64,000 bases of DNA from contig CAWFRO010000011.1 in the NCBI GenBank assembly GCA_963818225.1, forward strand, positions 1,178,001 through 1,242,000. The letters run 5' to 3'. Positions 48,669 to 57,705 of this stretch are shown in pieces. The notes below the pieces were generated by a model that had not been told where the DNA came from, did no database searches, and saw only the letters and a list, made by a program, of their open reading frames with translations. Every line of letters begins with the position of its first letter. Positions within the stretch are counted from its first letter, which is position 1. The stretch is from Palsa-504 sp963818225 (GTDB lineage: Bacteria; Actinomycetota; Actinomycetes; Streptosporangiales; Streptosporangiaceae). Position numbers and translations under genes: made by a program.

Positions 48669-49634
48669 TCACCGGCCGCGGGACCGGGTGAACTCCCAGG
48701 TGTCGGCGGCCATGGCCCGCAGGTCCCGCTCCGCCCGCCAGCCGAGCTCGGCGCAGATCCGCTCGGCGGAGGCGACCAGCACGGCCGGGTCCCCGGGCCG
48801 GCGTTCGGCCAGGTCGACCGCGATGTCTGTGCCGGTGACCTCGGCGCACACGTCGATCACCTGACGGACCGAGTAACCGGTCCCGTTGCCCAGGTTGTAC
48901 ACCCGGTGCTGGCCCGGCCGGCACGCCTGCAGCGCCCGCAGGTGGGCGTCGGCCAGGTCGGTGACGTGGACGTAGTCGCGGATACAGGTCCCGTCCGCAG
49001 TGGGATAGTCGTGGCCGAAGACCCGCACCGGGCGGCCCGCGGCCACGCTGGCCAGCACGTTGGGGATCAGGTGGGTTTCCGGGTTGTGCCGCTCGCCCAC
49101 CCAGCCGCCCTCGCCCTGGTGCGCGCCGGCCACGTTGAAGTAGCGCAGGCTGGCCGCGCCGAACCCGTAGAGCCGGGCGAACTCGGCCAGCGAGGTGTCG
49201 ACGGCGAGCTTGGACGCGCCGTAGGGGCTGGTCGGGCGCGTCGGGTCGGTCTCGGCGATGGGCGTGCGCTCCGGCTCGCCGTAGACCGCGGCGGTGGAGG
49301 AGAACACGATGGTGCGCACGCCGATCTCGCGCATCGCCTCGAGCAGCGCGATCGTGCTGCCCAGGTTGGCCGACCAGTACTTGGCCGGCTCCGCCACCGA
49401 CTCGCCGACCAGCGACTTCGCCGCGAAGTGCAGGACCGCATCGATGCCGTCGGCCAGCACCTCGGCGGCCGCCTCACGCACCGTGCCCTTGACGAATGTG
49501 GCTCCGGGCGGCACCGCGTCGGCGTAGCCGGTGGACAGGTCGTCGAGCACGGTGACCTCGTGGCCGGCCGCCAGTAGCTGTGCGGCCACGACGCTGCCGA
49601 TGTACCCGGCGCCGCCGGTAACGAGCACTCTCAT
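48669..49634 (-). CDS. galE: UDP-glucose 4-epimerase
   Basis: This extended short-chain dehydrogenase converts UDP-glucose and UDP-galactose. The NAD motif is VLVTGGAGYIGSVVAAQLL. Catalytic residues are Ser in VFSSTAAVYGEP and the YxxxK in SPYGASKLAVD. The GalE-type segments SLRYFNVAGAHQGEGGWVGERHNPETHLIP and DYPTADGTCIRDYVHVTDLADAHL are clear. It has 321 residues, and ATG 49634 has GGGAGG upstream. It probably supplies UDP-galactose for cell-wall or exopolysaccharide sugars. Confidence 0.94.
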   Translation of the reverse strand: MRVLVTGGAGYIGSVVAAQLLAAGHEVTVLDDLSTGYADAVPPGATFVKGTVREAAAEVLADGIDAVLHFAAKSLVGESVAEPAKYWSANLGSTIALLEAMREIGVRTIVFSSTAAVYGEPERTPIAETDPTRPTSPYGASKLAVDTSLAEFARLYGFGAASLRYFNVAGAHQGEGGWVGERHNPETHLIPNVLASVAAGRPVRVFGHDYPTADGTCIRDYVHVTDLADAHLRALQACRPGQHRVYNLGNGTGYSVRQVIDVCAEVTGTDIAVDLAERRPGDPAVLVASAERICAELGWRAERDLRAMAADTWEFTRSRGR

Positions 49635-49796
49635 AGGGCCTCCCTCGGGCGGGGACGACTCCGCCCGTCCCCGCCATCTGCCGTCCGCCGTCTCCCGCCG
49701 TCGGCCCGCTTGCCTGCCACGCTGATCGCGCGCTCACGGGATTCATACGCTATCCGGTCTACACTGGCCCCACACATCTCCTGCCAGGCAGAAAAA

Positions 49797-51242
49797 ATGA
49801 GCAGAGTAATCCTCGACATCATCATCGTCCTGGTCATCGTGTGCATCGGGGGATTCTTCTCGGCGTCCGAGATGGCTCTCGTGTCGCTGCGGGAAGGCCA
49901 GGTCAGGGCGCTGGCCAGGCGGGGCAAGCGCGGCCAGCGCACCGCGCGGCTGGCGAGCGACCCGAACCGGTTCTTCTCCGCCGTGCAGATCGGCGTGACC
50001 TTGGCCACTCTGGTCTCCGGCGCGTTCGGAGCCGAGACCCTGGCCGGCTTCCTCAAGTCGTGGCTGATCAGGCACAACGTGGACTCCGGCTGGGCCGCGA
50101 CGCTGTCGTTCCTCATCGTGACCGCGTGCATCACCTTCGTCAGCCTGGTGCTCGGCGAGCTTGCCCCCAAGCGGATCGGGCTGCAGCGGGGGCCGCGGCT
50201 GGCGCTGCTCGCCGCGCCGCTGCTGGACCGGATCGCGACGCTGGCCCGCCCGGTCGTCTGGCTGCTGACCAGGTCGACCAATCTGGTCGTGGCCATCCTG
50301 GGCGGTGATCCGCGCGTCGGCCGCCAGGCCATGACCGAGGAGGAGCTGCGCGACCTGGTCACCGGCGCGCAGGCGCTGGCCCCCGACGAGCGCCGCATCG
50401 TGGGTGAGGTGTTCGACGCCGGGAAGCGGCAGATCCGCGAGGTGCTGGTGCCGCGTACCGAGGTCATCTTCCTGGACGCAGAGACTCCGGTGTCCGCCGC
50501 CGCCGCGATCGCCGCGGACGTCCCGTACTCGAGGCTGCCGGTGTTCACCGACAGCTACGACAACGTGACCGGTTTCGTGCACGTCAGGGACCTGCTCGGG
50601 CCCGGTGTCGCCAACCGCTCGGTGCCGGTCGGCCGGATCGCCCGGCCGGTGAAGCTCCTGCCGATCAGCAAGACCGTGCTGTCCTCCCTGTCCGAGATGC
50701 GGCGCGAGCGGGCGCACCTGGCCATCGTGGTCGATGACTACGGCGGCACGGCCGGCATCGTCACCCTGGAGGACCTGGTCGAGGAGCTGATCGGCGACAT
50801 CAGGGATGAGTACGACACCGAGCAGGGCCAGGCGACCCGGCTGCGCGGCGGCGTGTTCGAGGTGGACGGCCTGCTCAACCTGGACGAGTTCGCGGAGCAG
50901 ACCGGCCTCAGGCTGCCCGAGGGGCCGTACGAGACGGCCGCGGGCTACGTGCTCGCCGCGCTCGGCGACCTGCCGTCCCCCGGGCAAAGCGTGCAGGTGG
51001 GCGGGCATACGATCACCGTGACCGAGCTCGACGGCCGCCGTATCGCCCGGCTGCGCGTCGCGCCCGCCGCCGCCAATGCCGCCGGCGCCGCCGAGGCCGC
51101 CGACGCCGCCAACGCTCCGAACGCCGCCAACGCCCCGAACGCCGCCAACGACGCGAATGCTCCAAACGGCGCGAATGCCGCGGTCCCCGCGGCCCCCGCG
51201 GCTCGGCTAGACTCCGAGAAGTCCCAGGTGGAAGGCGGTTAG
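49797..51242 (+). CDS. hemolysin-family (CNNM/CorC-like) transporter
   Basis: Domains in order: a DUF21 transmembrane domain with three or four helices (GGFFSASEMALVSLREGQVRALARRG near residues 18-43; FLIVTACITFVSLVLGELAPKRIGLQ); two CBS repeats (REVLVPRTEVIFLDAETPV; RAHLAIVVDDYGGTAGIVTLEDLVEELIGDI); and a CorC_HlyC domain (FEVDGLLNLDEFAEQTGLRLPEG). Related proteins move Mg2+ or Co2+. The C-terminus is a 35-residue tail of NAANAPNA-like repeats. ATG 49797 begins MSRVILDIIIVLVIV; an upstream in-frame ATG at 49710 adds a non-hydrophobic leader and is unlikely. It ends two bases before guaA. Confidence 0.92.
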   Translation: MSRVILDIIIVLVIVCIGGFFSASEMALVSLREGQVRALARRGKRGQRTARLASDPNRFFSAVQIGVTLATLVSGAFGAETLAGFLKSWLIRHNVDSGWAATLSFLIVTACITFVSLVLGELAPKRIGLQRGPRLALLAAPLLDRIATLARPVVWLLTRSTNLVVAILGGDPRVGRQAMTEEELRDLVTGAQALAPDERRIVGEVFDAGKRQIREVLVPRTEVIFLDAETPVSAAAAIAADVPYSRLPVFTDSYDNVTGFVHVRDLLGPGVANRSVPVGRIARPVKLLPISKTVLSSLSEMRRERAHLAIVVDDYGGTAGIVTLEDLVEELIGDIRDEYDTEQGQATRLRGGVFEVDGLLNLDEFAEQTGLRLPEGPYETAAGYVLAALGDLPSPGQSVQVGGHTITVTELDGRRIARLRVAPAAANAAGAAEAADAANAPNAANAPNAANDANAPNGANAAVPAAPAARLDSEKSQVEGG

Positions 51243-51243
51243 C

Positions 51244-52794
51244 GTGCCCGGCGGCTTCGATACGGTCCTGGTGGTGGACTTCGGCGCTCAGTACGCCCAG
51301 CTCATCGCCCGGCGGGTACGCGAGTGCCACGTCTACTCCGAGATCGTCCCGGCGACGATGCCGGCCGAGGAGATGCTGGCCCGGCAGCCGAAGGCCATCA
51401 TCTTGTCCGGCGGCCCGGCCTCGGTGTACGCGCCGGGCGCCCCGCCCGCGCCGCCCGGCCTGCTCACCGCCGGGGTCCCGGTGCTCGGTATCTGCTACGG
51501 CTTCCAGCTGATGGTGGCCGGGCTGGGCGGCACGGTGGAGCGGACCGGTGCGGCCGAGTACGGCGCCACCGAACTGGAGACCGGGCCGAGCCACCTGCTG
51601 GCCGGCTCGCCCCGCAAGCAGCAGGTGTGGATGTCGCACGGTGACACCGCCACGGCGGCCCCGCCGGGCTTCCGGGTGACCGCGCGGACCGCCGCGACGC
51701 CGGTGGCGGGGATCGAGAACCCCGAGCGAGGCCTGTTCGGCGTCCAGTTCCATCCCGAGGTGGTGCACACCGAGTACGGCACCCGTGTCCTGGCCCGCTT
51801 CCTGGAACTGGCCGGGTGCCGCCCGTCCTGGACCATGCTGAACATCGTCGAGGACCAGGTGGCCGCGATCCGTGAGCAGATCGGCGGCGGGCGGGCCATC
51901 TGCGGGCTGTCCGGCGGGGTGGACTCCGCGGTCGCCGCCGCGCTCGTGCAGCGGGCCATCGGTGACCGCCTGACCTGCGTATTCGTTGATCATGGCCTGC
52001 TGCGCAAGGGCGAGGCGGAGCAGGTGGAGCAGGACTTCGTGGCCGCCACCGGAGTCCGGCTGCAGGTCGCGACCGAGGCGGCGGCGTTCGTGTCCGCGCT
52101 GGCCGGAGTGTCCGACCCGGAGCGCAAGCGGAAGATCATCGGCCGGGAGTTCATCCGCGCGTTCGAGCGCGCGGCGCGCGAGGCCAAGAGCGAGGCCGGC
52201 GAGTGCGAGTTCCTGGTCCAGGGCACGCTGTACCCGGACGTGGTCGAATCGGGCGGCGGTACCGGCACGGCGAACATCAAGTCCCACCACAACGTCGGCG
52301 GGCTGCCCGACGACCTGAAGTTCCGCCTGGTCGAGCCGCTGCGCTGGCTGTTCAAGGACGAGGTGCGGCGGGTGGGGGAGGAGCTCGGCCTGCCGCAGGC
52401 CATCGTCCGCCGCCAGCCGTTCCCCGGCCCCGGGCTGGCCATCAGGATCGTCGGCGAGGTCACCGCCGAGCGCCTGGCCATCCTGCGCGAGGCCGACGCC
52501 ATCGTGCGCGAGGAGATGTCCGCCGCCGGCCTCGACGCCCTGGTCTGGCAGTGCCCGGTGGTGCTGCTGGCCGACGTGCGCTCGGTGGGGGTGCAAGGCG
52601 ACGGCCGCAGTTACGGCCATCCGCTGGTGCTGCGCCCGGTGACCAGCGAGGACGCCATGACCGCGGACTGGGCCCGGCTGCCCGCCGACGTGCTGGCCCG
52701 GATCTCCACCCGGGTCACCAACGAGGTCCCCGAGATCAACCGGGTGGTTCTCGACGTGACCAGCAAGCCCCCGGCCACCATCGAGTGGGAATAA
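51244..52794 (+). CDS. guaA: GMP synthase (glutamine-hydrolysing)
   Basis: GuaA converts XMP to GMP, using ammonia from glutamine. The amidotransferase domain has the nucleophile C84 in LGICYGFQLM and the His/Glu pair in FGVQFHPEVVHTE. The ATP-pyrophosphatase P-loop is GLSGGVDSAVAA. The dimerisation domain ends with TNEVPEINRVVLDVTSKPPATIEWE. Length 516 residues is normal. The start is GTG 51244, and close spacing to the CNNM gene suggests cotranscription. guaB lies 8.6 kb further on. Confidence 0.96.
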   Translation: MPGGFDTVLVVDFGAQYAQLIARRVRECHVYSEIVPATMPAEEMLARQPKAIILSGGPASVYAPGAPPAPPGLLTAGVPVLGICYGFQLMVAGLGGTVERTGAAEYGATELETGPSHLLAGSPRKQQVWMSHGDTATAAPPGFRVTARTAATPVAGIENPERGLFGVQFHPEVVHTEYGTRVLARFLELAGCRPSWTMLNIVEDQVAAIREQIGGGRAICGLSGGVDSAVAAALVQRAIGDRLTCVFVDHGLLRKGEAEQVEQDFVAATGVRLQVATEAAAFVSALAGVSDPERKRKIIGREFIRAFERAAREAKSEAGECEFLVQGTLYPDVVESGGGTGTANIKSHHNVGGLPDDLKFRLVEPLRWLFKDEVRRVGEELGLPQAIVRRQPFPGPGLAIRIVGEVTAERLAILREADAIVREEMSAAGLDALVWQCPVVLLADVRSVGVQGDGRSYGHPLVLRPVTSEDAMTADWARLPADVLARISTRVTNEVPEINRVVLDVTSKPPATIEWE

Positions 52795-52997
52795 AGGCCT
52801 TTTCTCCCGAACGGACCGTGGTACCCGCCCCGGCCGGTGCCGAATGCAGCATAAATGTTGCATTAGATGGATAAAGAATAAAATTGCGCACGGTCGGCAA
52901 AATATTTCCTGTCGGGTATTCTATTTATGTCGGCTGCTTTCCCATAAGACGATTATCGCGAATTCTTCCAGGCCGGGCCGCGGGTTAGGACAGACGA
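52795..52997. promoter_or_regulatory. AT-rich island before the diguanylate cyclase gene
   Basis: This 203-base region becomes strongly AT-rich from about 52840 to 52970, unusual in this genome. It begins with a dyad at 52843-52864 (arms AATGCA and TGCATT, extended inward by CAT/ATG around AA). TATTT- and TAAAAT-like hexamers are abundant, so the promoter of the cyclase gene is probably here. No gene is seen. Confidence 0.55.
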
Positions 52998-54788
52998 ATG
53001 CAGGCTCTTGCTAGAGCCGCGACCCGCTCGCTCACAGCACTCTTCATCGTGCTCGTGCTGGTGGTGATCGGGGTGGCCGCCATCGGCATCCTGAGTACCA
53101 AAGCGGCCGTGCACCAGGGCGACGCGATCGCGGGCGACGAGCTGACCACCGCGATTGCGACCAACCAGCTGGGCCGGAACATGGACGCCACGTACGCCGC
53201 CGGGGAACAGGCCGCCCTGGCCACCCAGCCCGCAACGCGGTCCCGGCTGCTCGGTTCGCTCTACACCAGCCTGCTGCCGGCGGTCGACGGGGGGCTGTCG
53301 TCACTGGAACAGCTGCACGTCGGTGATCCGCCGGCCGAGCACGCCGACCTGCAGCTGTTCGTCCGGCAGTGGACCGCCGTCCGTAACCTGCTCAGCCTGG
53401 CCGGCCTCACCGCTGCGCCCGCCGGGGCGCTCGCCGCCCAGCTGACCGCCGCCTACCAGCCGGTCAGCGCGCACCTGGACCGGCTGATCCTGAAGGAAAT
53501 GGACGACGCGAAGACCGACCACGCGCAGGCCTCCGCCAGCTCGGGGCGCGCCATCGGCCTGCTCGTCGGTGTCGGGGTCCTCGGCATCGCGATCGGTGTC
53601 GTGTTCCTGTGGTTCGGGATCGGCCGTATCCGCCGGAACCTCGAGCCCAGCCGGGACCAGGCGGAGTTCGAGGAGACTCTGCAGCTCGCCAACGACGAGG
53701 ACGAGACGTACCGGCTCCTGCAGCGCTACCTCGAGCGCACGCTGCCGGCCACCGCGGCCGCGGTGCTCAACCGGAACAACAGCGCGGACCGGCTGGAGGC
53801 GGTCACCTCCCTGCCGCCCGGCTCGCCGCTGGCCGGGACCTTGCGCGGCGCCGAGCCGCGCTCGTGCCTGGCGGTCCGGTCGGGCCGGACGCACCGCGAG
53901 GGCGGCGGGCGGCCGGGCCTCCTGTCCTGCGCGCTCTGCGCCGCCCCTCCAGGGGCCTCGTCGTGCGTCCCGCTCACGGTCGGGGGCGAGGTGATCGGCT
54001 CGGTCCTGCTCAGCCGCCCAGCTCCCTATTCAGAGCCGGAGGAGCAGCGGATCCGCGAGTCGGTCGGCCAGGCCGCGCCGGTGCTGGCCAACCTGCGCAA
54101 CCTGGCCGTGGCCGAGATCCGCGCCGCCACCGACGGCCTGACCGGGCTGCCCAACCAGCGCGCGGTCGGCGACGCGCTGAAGCGGACGTTCGCCCAGGCC
54201 GCGGCGACCCAGGCGCCGCTCGCGCTGCTCATGATCGACCTCGACCACTTCAAGCAGATCAACGACCAGCACGGGCACCCGGTGGGCGACCAGGTCCTGG
54301 CCGGTGTCGGCGCGGCGCTGCGCGCCGTGCTGCGGAACCAGGACTTCGCCGGCCGCAAGGGCGGGGAGGAGTTCGTGATCCTGCTGCCCGACACCGAGGT
54401 CGCCGCCGCGCTGGAGATCGCCGAGCGGGTCCGCGCGGCGATCGCGGACATCTCCCTCCCGGGCAGCGACGCGTCGGTCACGGCCTCTTTGGGCGTGGCC
54501 GGCTACCCCGGCCACGCAAGCACCCTGGACCGGCTCGAGCGCCTCGCCGACGCGGCTCTGTACGTCGCCAAGCGGCAGGGCCGCAACCGCGTCGAGCTGG
54601 CCGAGCCGGGCTCCGCCGACGCCGTCCCCGATCAACCCGCGCCGCCGGCCAACGATTCCGGTCCGGTGCCGGTACCGGTGCCCAGGGACGCCCGCGCGTT
54701 ACCCGCTGACGAGCTCAGCCCTGGCCGCGGTACCGTTCGGCCGCGATCAGGTCGCGGGCGGCCCGGGCGGCGTCCCACACGTCGGTGA
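52998..54788 (+). CDS. membrane diguanylate cyclase with sensor, GAF-like and GGDEF domains
   Basis: The protein makes c-di-GMP from two GTP. An N-terminal helix (LFIVLVLVVIGVAAIGIL) and a second near residue 185 (AIGLLVGVGVLGIAIGVVFLWF) enclose an outer four-helix-type sensor. A GAF-like domain covers about residues 230-370. The GGDEF domain follows: DGLTGLPNQRA, LMIDLDHFKQINDQHGHPVGDQ, and the active-site GGEEF, so it should be active. No EAL domain is seen. The last 50 residues are Pro/Arg-rich and the 3' end overlaps the convergent kynureninase gene by 74 bases. Confidence 0.9.
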   Translation: MQALARAATRSLTALFIVLVLVVIGVAAIGILSTKAAVHQGDAIAGDELTTAIATNQLGRNMDATYAAGEQAALATQPATRSRLLGSLYTSLLPAVDGGLSSLEQLHVGDPPAEHADLQLFVRQWTAVRNLLSLAGLTAAPAGALAAQLTAAYQPVSAHLDRLILKEMDDAKTDHAQASASSGRAIGLLVGVGVLGIAIGVVFLWFGIGRIRRNLEPSRDQAEFEETLQLANDEDETYRLLQRYLERTLPATAAAVLNRNNSADRLEAVTSLPPGSPLAGTLRGAEPRSCLAVRSGRTHREGGGRPGLLSCALCAAPPGASSCVPLTVGGEVIGSVLLSRPAPYSEPEEQRIRESVGQAAPVLANLRNLAVAEIRAATDGLTGLPNQRAVGDALKRTFAQAAATQAPLALLMIDLDHFKQINDQHGHPVGDQVLAGVGAALRAVLRNQDFAGRKGGEEFVILLPDTEVAAALEIAERVRAAIADISLPGSDASVTASLGVAGYPGHASTLDRLERLADAALYVAKRQGRNRVELAEPGSADAVPDQPAPPANDSGPVPVPVPRDARALPADELSPGRGTVRPRSGRGRPGRRPTRR

Positions 54789-55953
54789 AGCGCGTGGTGA
54801 GGGGGGACAGGCCGAGCCGGAACCGGTCCGGGGTGCGGTAGTCGGTGATGACGCCGGCCTCGGCCAGCCGCGCCACGATCCGCTCGGCTTGCGGGTGGCG
54901 GAAGGTGACGTGGCCGCCGCGGCGGCTGGGCTCCCGCGGCGTGGCGATCGCGGCGCCCAGCGGGACCAGCCACGCGTCGGCCAGCTCGATGAGGTAGGCG
55001 GTCAGCCGCACGCTCTTGGCCCGCATCGGCCCGATGCCCGCCTCCAGCAGCAGCCGGGCGCCCTCCTCCACCGCCGCCGTGCCGGGTATCGAGGGCGTGC
55101 CGGTCATGAACTTGGCCATGCCCGGCGCCGGGTCGTACCTGGGGCCCATGGCGAACATGTCACGCTGGGAGAACCAGCCCCAGATCGGCTGCCGCAGCAC
55201 CTCGCGCAGCCGGGCCGACACGTACGCGAACGCCGGGGCGCCCGGGCCCGCGTTGAGGTACTTGTAGGTGCAGCCGACCGCCAGGTCCACGCCGCAGCCG
55301 TCCAGGTCGACCGGCACCGCGCCGACCGAGTGGCACAGGTCCCAGAGCATGAGCGCCCCGGCCTCCTGGGCGATCGTGGTGATGGCCGCCATGTCGGCCA
55401 GCGCGCCACTGCGGTAGGCCACGTGGGACAGGCTGATCAGCGCCGTGCCGGAGTCCACCGCGGCCCGGACCAGCTCCGGGCGCACGCCCTCGTCGATGTC
55501 GGAGGCCAGCATGCGCAGCTCCGCGCCGCGCTGGGCCGCGACGCCGGCCAGCACGTACCGGTCGCTGGGGAAGTTGTCGTGATCGGTGACGATCACGTGC
55601 CGCCCGGGCCGCGCGTCCAGCGCCGCGCTGGCCAGTTTGTACAGGTTCACGGTCGTGTTGTCGGTGACGATCACCTGCCCTGGCGCGGCGCCGACCAGCT
55701 CGGCCACCAGGTCCCCGGCCCGCGCGGGCAGTCCGGCCCAGTGCTCCCACGACCGGGCCAGGGCGCCGCCCCATTCCTCCCGCAGCACGTCCTGTATCCG
55801 CGCCATGGTGGCCAGCGGCAGCGGGCCGAGTGAGTTGCCGTTCAGGTAGACCAGCGCCGGGTCCGCCAGCAGGAACCGCTCGCGGTAGGAGGCCAGCGGG
55901 TCGCGGGCGTCAAGCTGCGCCGCGTACGCCCGGTCCAGCGGCCCCTCGGCCAT
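54715..55953 (-). CDS. kynU: kynureninase
   Basis: KynU is a PLP enzyme that cleaves kynurenine to anthranilate and alanine (or 3-hydroxykynurenine to 3-hydroxyanthranilate). The PLP lysine is in GCTYKYLNAGPGAPAF. YLNGNSLGPLP near the start, MLWDLCHSVGAVPVDLDGCGVDLAVG and HVTFRHPQAERIVARL are family features. I chose ATG 55953 for 412 residues; an alternative start lies three codons upstream. No other tryptophan-degradation gene is nearby. It overlaps the cyclase gene tail to tail. Confidence 0.93.
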   Translation of the reverse strand: MAEGPLDRAYAAQLDARDPLASYRERFLLADPALVYLNGNSLGPLPLATMARIQDVLREEWGGALARSWEHWAGLPARAGDLVAELVGAAPGQVIVTDNTTVNLYKLASAALDARPGRHVIVTDHDNFPSDRYVLAGVAAQRGAELRMLASDIDEGVRPELVRAAVDSGTALISLSHVAYRSGALADMAAITTIAQEAGALMLWDLCHSVGAVPVDLDGCGVDLAVGCTYKYLNAGPGAPAFAYVSARLREVLRQPIWGWFSQRDMFAMGPRYDPAPGMAKFMTGTPSIPGTAAVEEGARLLLEAGIGPMRAKSVRLTAYLIELADAWLVPLGAAIATPREPSRRGGHVTFRHPQAERIVARLAEAGVITDYRTPDRFRLGLSPLTTRFTDVWDAARAARDLIAAERYRGQG

Positions 55954-55991
55954 ACCGCACACGATAACGCGCCTCGGCGGGCGCGTTTTAC

Positions 55992-57404
55992 CTAGTTATG
56001 TCCGCTTTCGCGCGCGGCGGCCTGGCGTTCGGCGGGGCGCAGCAGCGCCTCGGCCAGGGTCAGGACGGTCTCCTCCAGCGAGCCGAGCCGGGCGGCGACC
56101 TGATCCTTCGCGGCGTCGACGACCTGGGACATGGTGTCGTGGATCTCCGCCGATCCCGGCCGTGAGCGTAGCTCGTCCAGCTTCCGGCCGAGCTCGGCGA
56201 AGTGGCCGTCCGCCGCCCCGAGCCGGCCCTCGACCGCGCCGAACTTCTCGCCCAGGCCGTCGATCTGCTCGGCCACGCCGTCCATCCGGCCGTCCAGCCC
56301 GTCCAGCCGGCCGCCGAGCGCGCCGACCTTGCCGTCCACCGTGCCGAGCCTGCTGTCCACCGCACCCAGCTTGCTGTCGACCGGGCCGAGCTTGCTCTGC
56401 AGCGAGCCGAGTTTGCCGTCCACCGAGCCGAGTTCCTTGTCGACGAGGCTGACCCGGTCGTACTGGTCGTCCAGCCGTTCGTCGAGGCGCTCCAGCTTGG
56501 TGTCCAGCGCCGCCACCCGCGCGTCGGCCGTCCCCACCTTGGCGTCAGTCGAGGTCAGCTTCGCGTCGAGCGAACCCAGTTTGTCGTCGGTGTCGGCCAG
56601 CCGCTCGTCCAGCCGCTCCATGCTTCCGTGTACCGCCTGGACCTGGCTGCCGATCACGTCGACCTGCCCGCCGAGGCCGGTCACGGTCTCGGCCAGACCG
56701 CGGGTGACCGCGGCGATCGTCTCCGTGGCGTCGGCGACCTGGGCCGCGGTGGCCTCGGCGCTGTGGTCGAGCTTGGCCGCGAGCGCGCTGAAGCCCACCT
56801 CCGCGCGTCCCTTGACCCCCGATATCTCCTTATCCAGCTGCGCCGTGCGCTGGGTCAGCTCGGCGACGGCCTTGTCCAGGCGGTTGAAGCGGCCCGCTGC
56901 CGTCTCCATGCTCTGCTGCAGCTTGGTCACGCCCTGCTGCAGCCGGCCCAGCCGCTCGTCCTGCGCCCGCAGGGCCTCCAGGGCCTGGCCGACGCTGTCG
57001 CCCACCTGCTGCAGCCGCGGCAGCGCCTGCTCGACGTGCTCGGCGACGGTGCCCATGTCCGCCCACAGCGAGGGCAGCTCGGCCAGCGGCATCACCTGGG
57101 TGCGGAGCAGCTCGATGTGCTCGGCCAGCGACTCCGCCCAGCCCGGCGGCTTGGCCGCGGCCGCCTCCAGCTGGCCGGCCAGCTGGTCGAGCCGGGCGCC
57201 CAGGCCCGTGATCTCCCGCTCGCGTACCTCCTTGGCCAGCCACTCCAGCCCTTCCAGCCGCTGGCGGATGTCTTCCAGCGCGCCCGCGTTCGAGCGCTGG
57301 TCCGCGACGTGGTCCTGGACGGTCCGCGCGAGCAGCTCGCGCATGCGGTCGGCGGCGCCAGTCTGGTTCCCGCGAACCAGGATGTGGTTGCCCGGCTGAT
57401 CCAT
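55992..57404 (-). CDS. long coiled-coil protein with heptad repeats
   Basis: The 470-residue protein has no enzyme motif, signal peptide or membrane segment. Nearly all of it is predicted coiled coil: an N-terminal part (ALEDIRQRLEGLEWLAKEVRERE), a middle with regularly spaced Leu and Val, and near residues 320-390 an almost perfect seven-residue repeat with the pattern VDxKLGx (VDGKLGS, LQSKLGP, VDSKLGA, VDSRLGT, VDGKVGA, LGGRLDG). The C-terminus ends with an amphipathic helix (ARLGSLEETVLTLAEALL). Such proteins serve as scaffolds or spacers; the function here is unknown. It diverges from groES, with the heat-shock promoter between them. Confidence 0.75.
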   Translation of the reverse strand: MDQPGNHILVRGNQTGAADRMRELLARTVQDHVADQRSNAGALEDIRQRLEGLEWLAKEVREREITGLGARLDQLAGQLEAAAAKPPGWAESLAEHIELLRTQVMPLAELPSLWADMGTVAEHVEQALPRLQQVGDSVGQALEALRAQDERLGRLQQGVTKLQQSMETAAGRFNRLDKAVAELTQRTAQLDKEISGVKGRAEVGFSALAAKLDHSAEATAAQVADATETIAAVTRGLAETVTGLGGQVDVIGSQVQAVHGSMERLDERLADTDDKLGSLDAKLTSTDAKVGTADARVAALDTKLERLDERLDDQYDRVSLVDKELGSVDGKLGSLQSKLGPVDSKLGAVDSRLGTVDGKVGALGGRLDGLDGRMDGVAEQIDGLGEKFGAVEGRLGAADGHFAELGRKLDELRSRPGSAEIHDTMSQVVDAAKDQVAARLGSLEETVLTLAEALLRPAERQAAARESGHN

Positions 57405-57549
57405 GATGCTCCTTTACGAGGGGTCGCCCTGCCTCGATGCCGCCATCGACCGCTGCGGATGGCGCCAGCACCGCACAACTCTAGTAGCTACACGTAATCG
57501 ATTGTGTGCACAGAGAGAAACTGGCTGCTCGTCGGCTCGATCGTTCGAG

Positions 57550-57611
57550 TTGACGAGCCTGCTTACTCCCCCTAATGTTCAGGATTAGCACTCGCTGATG
57601 TAGAGTGCTAA
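57550..57611 (+). promoter_or_regulatory. groES-groEL promoter with CIRCE operator
   Basis: A sigma-70-type promoter (TTGACG at 57550-57555, 17 bases, TAATGT at 57573-57578) is followed directly by a perfect CIRCE element at 57585-57611: TTAGCACTC, nine bases, GAGTGCTAA. CIRCE is the binding site of the heat-shock repressor HrcA. Its position at or just after the transcription start fits classical HrcA control of the chaperonin operon. Confidence 0.95.
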
Positions 57612-57705
57612 CGCGACGAGGCAGTCTGGCACCGCGACGACAGGCGGCCGCGTCCGCCTCTCTAGCAACTCCACCAACAGCCTTTCCGAAGGGGGAGGTC
57701 AGATC

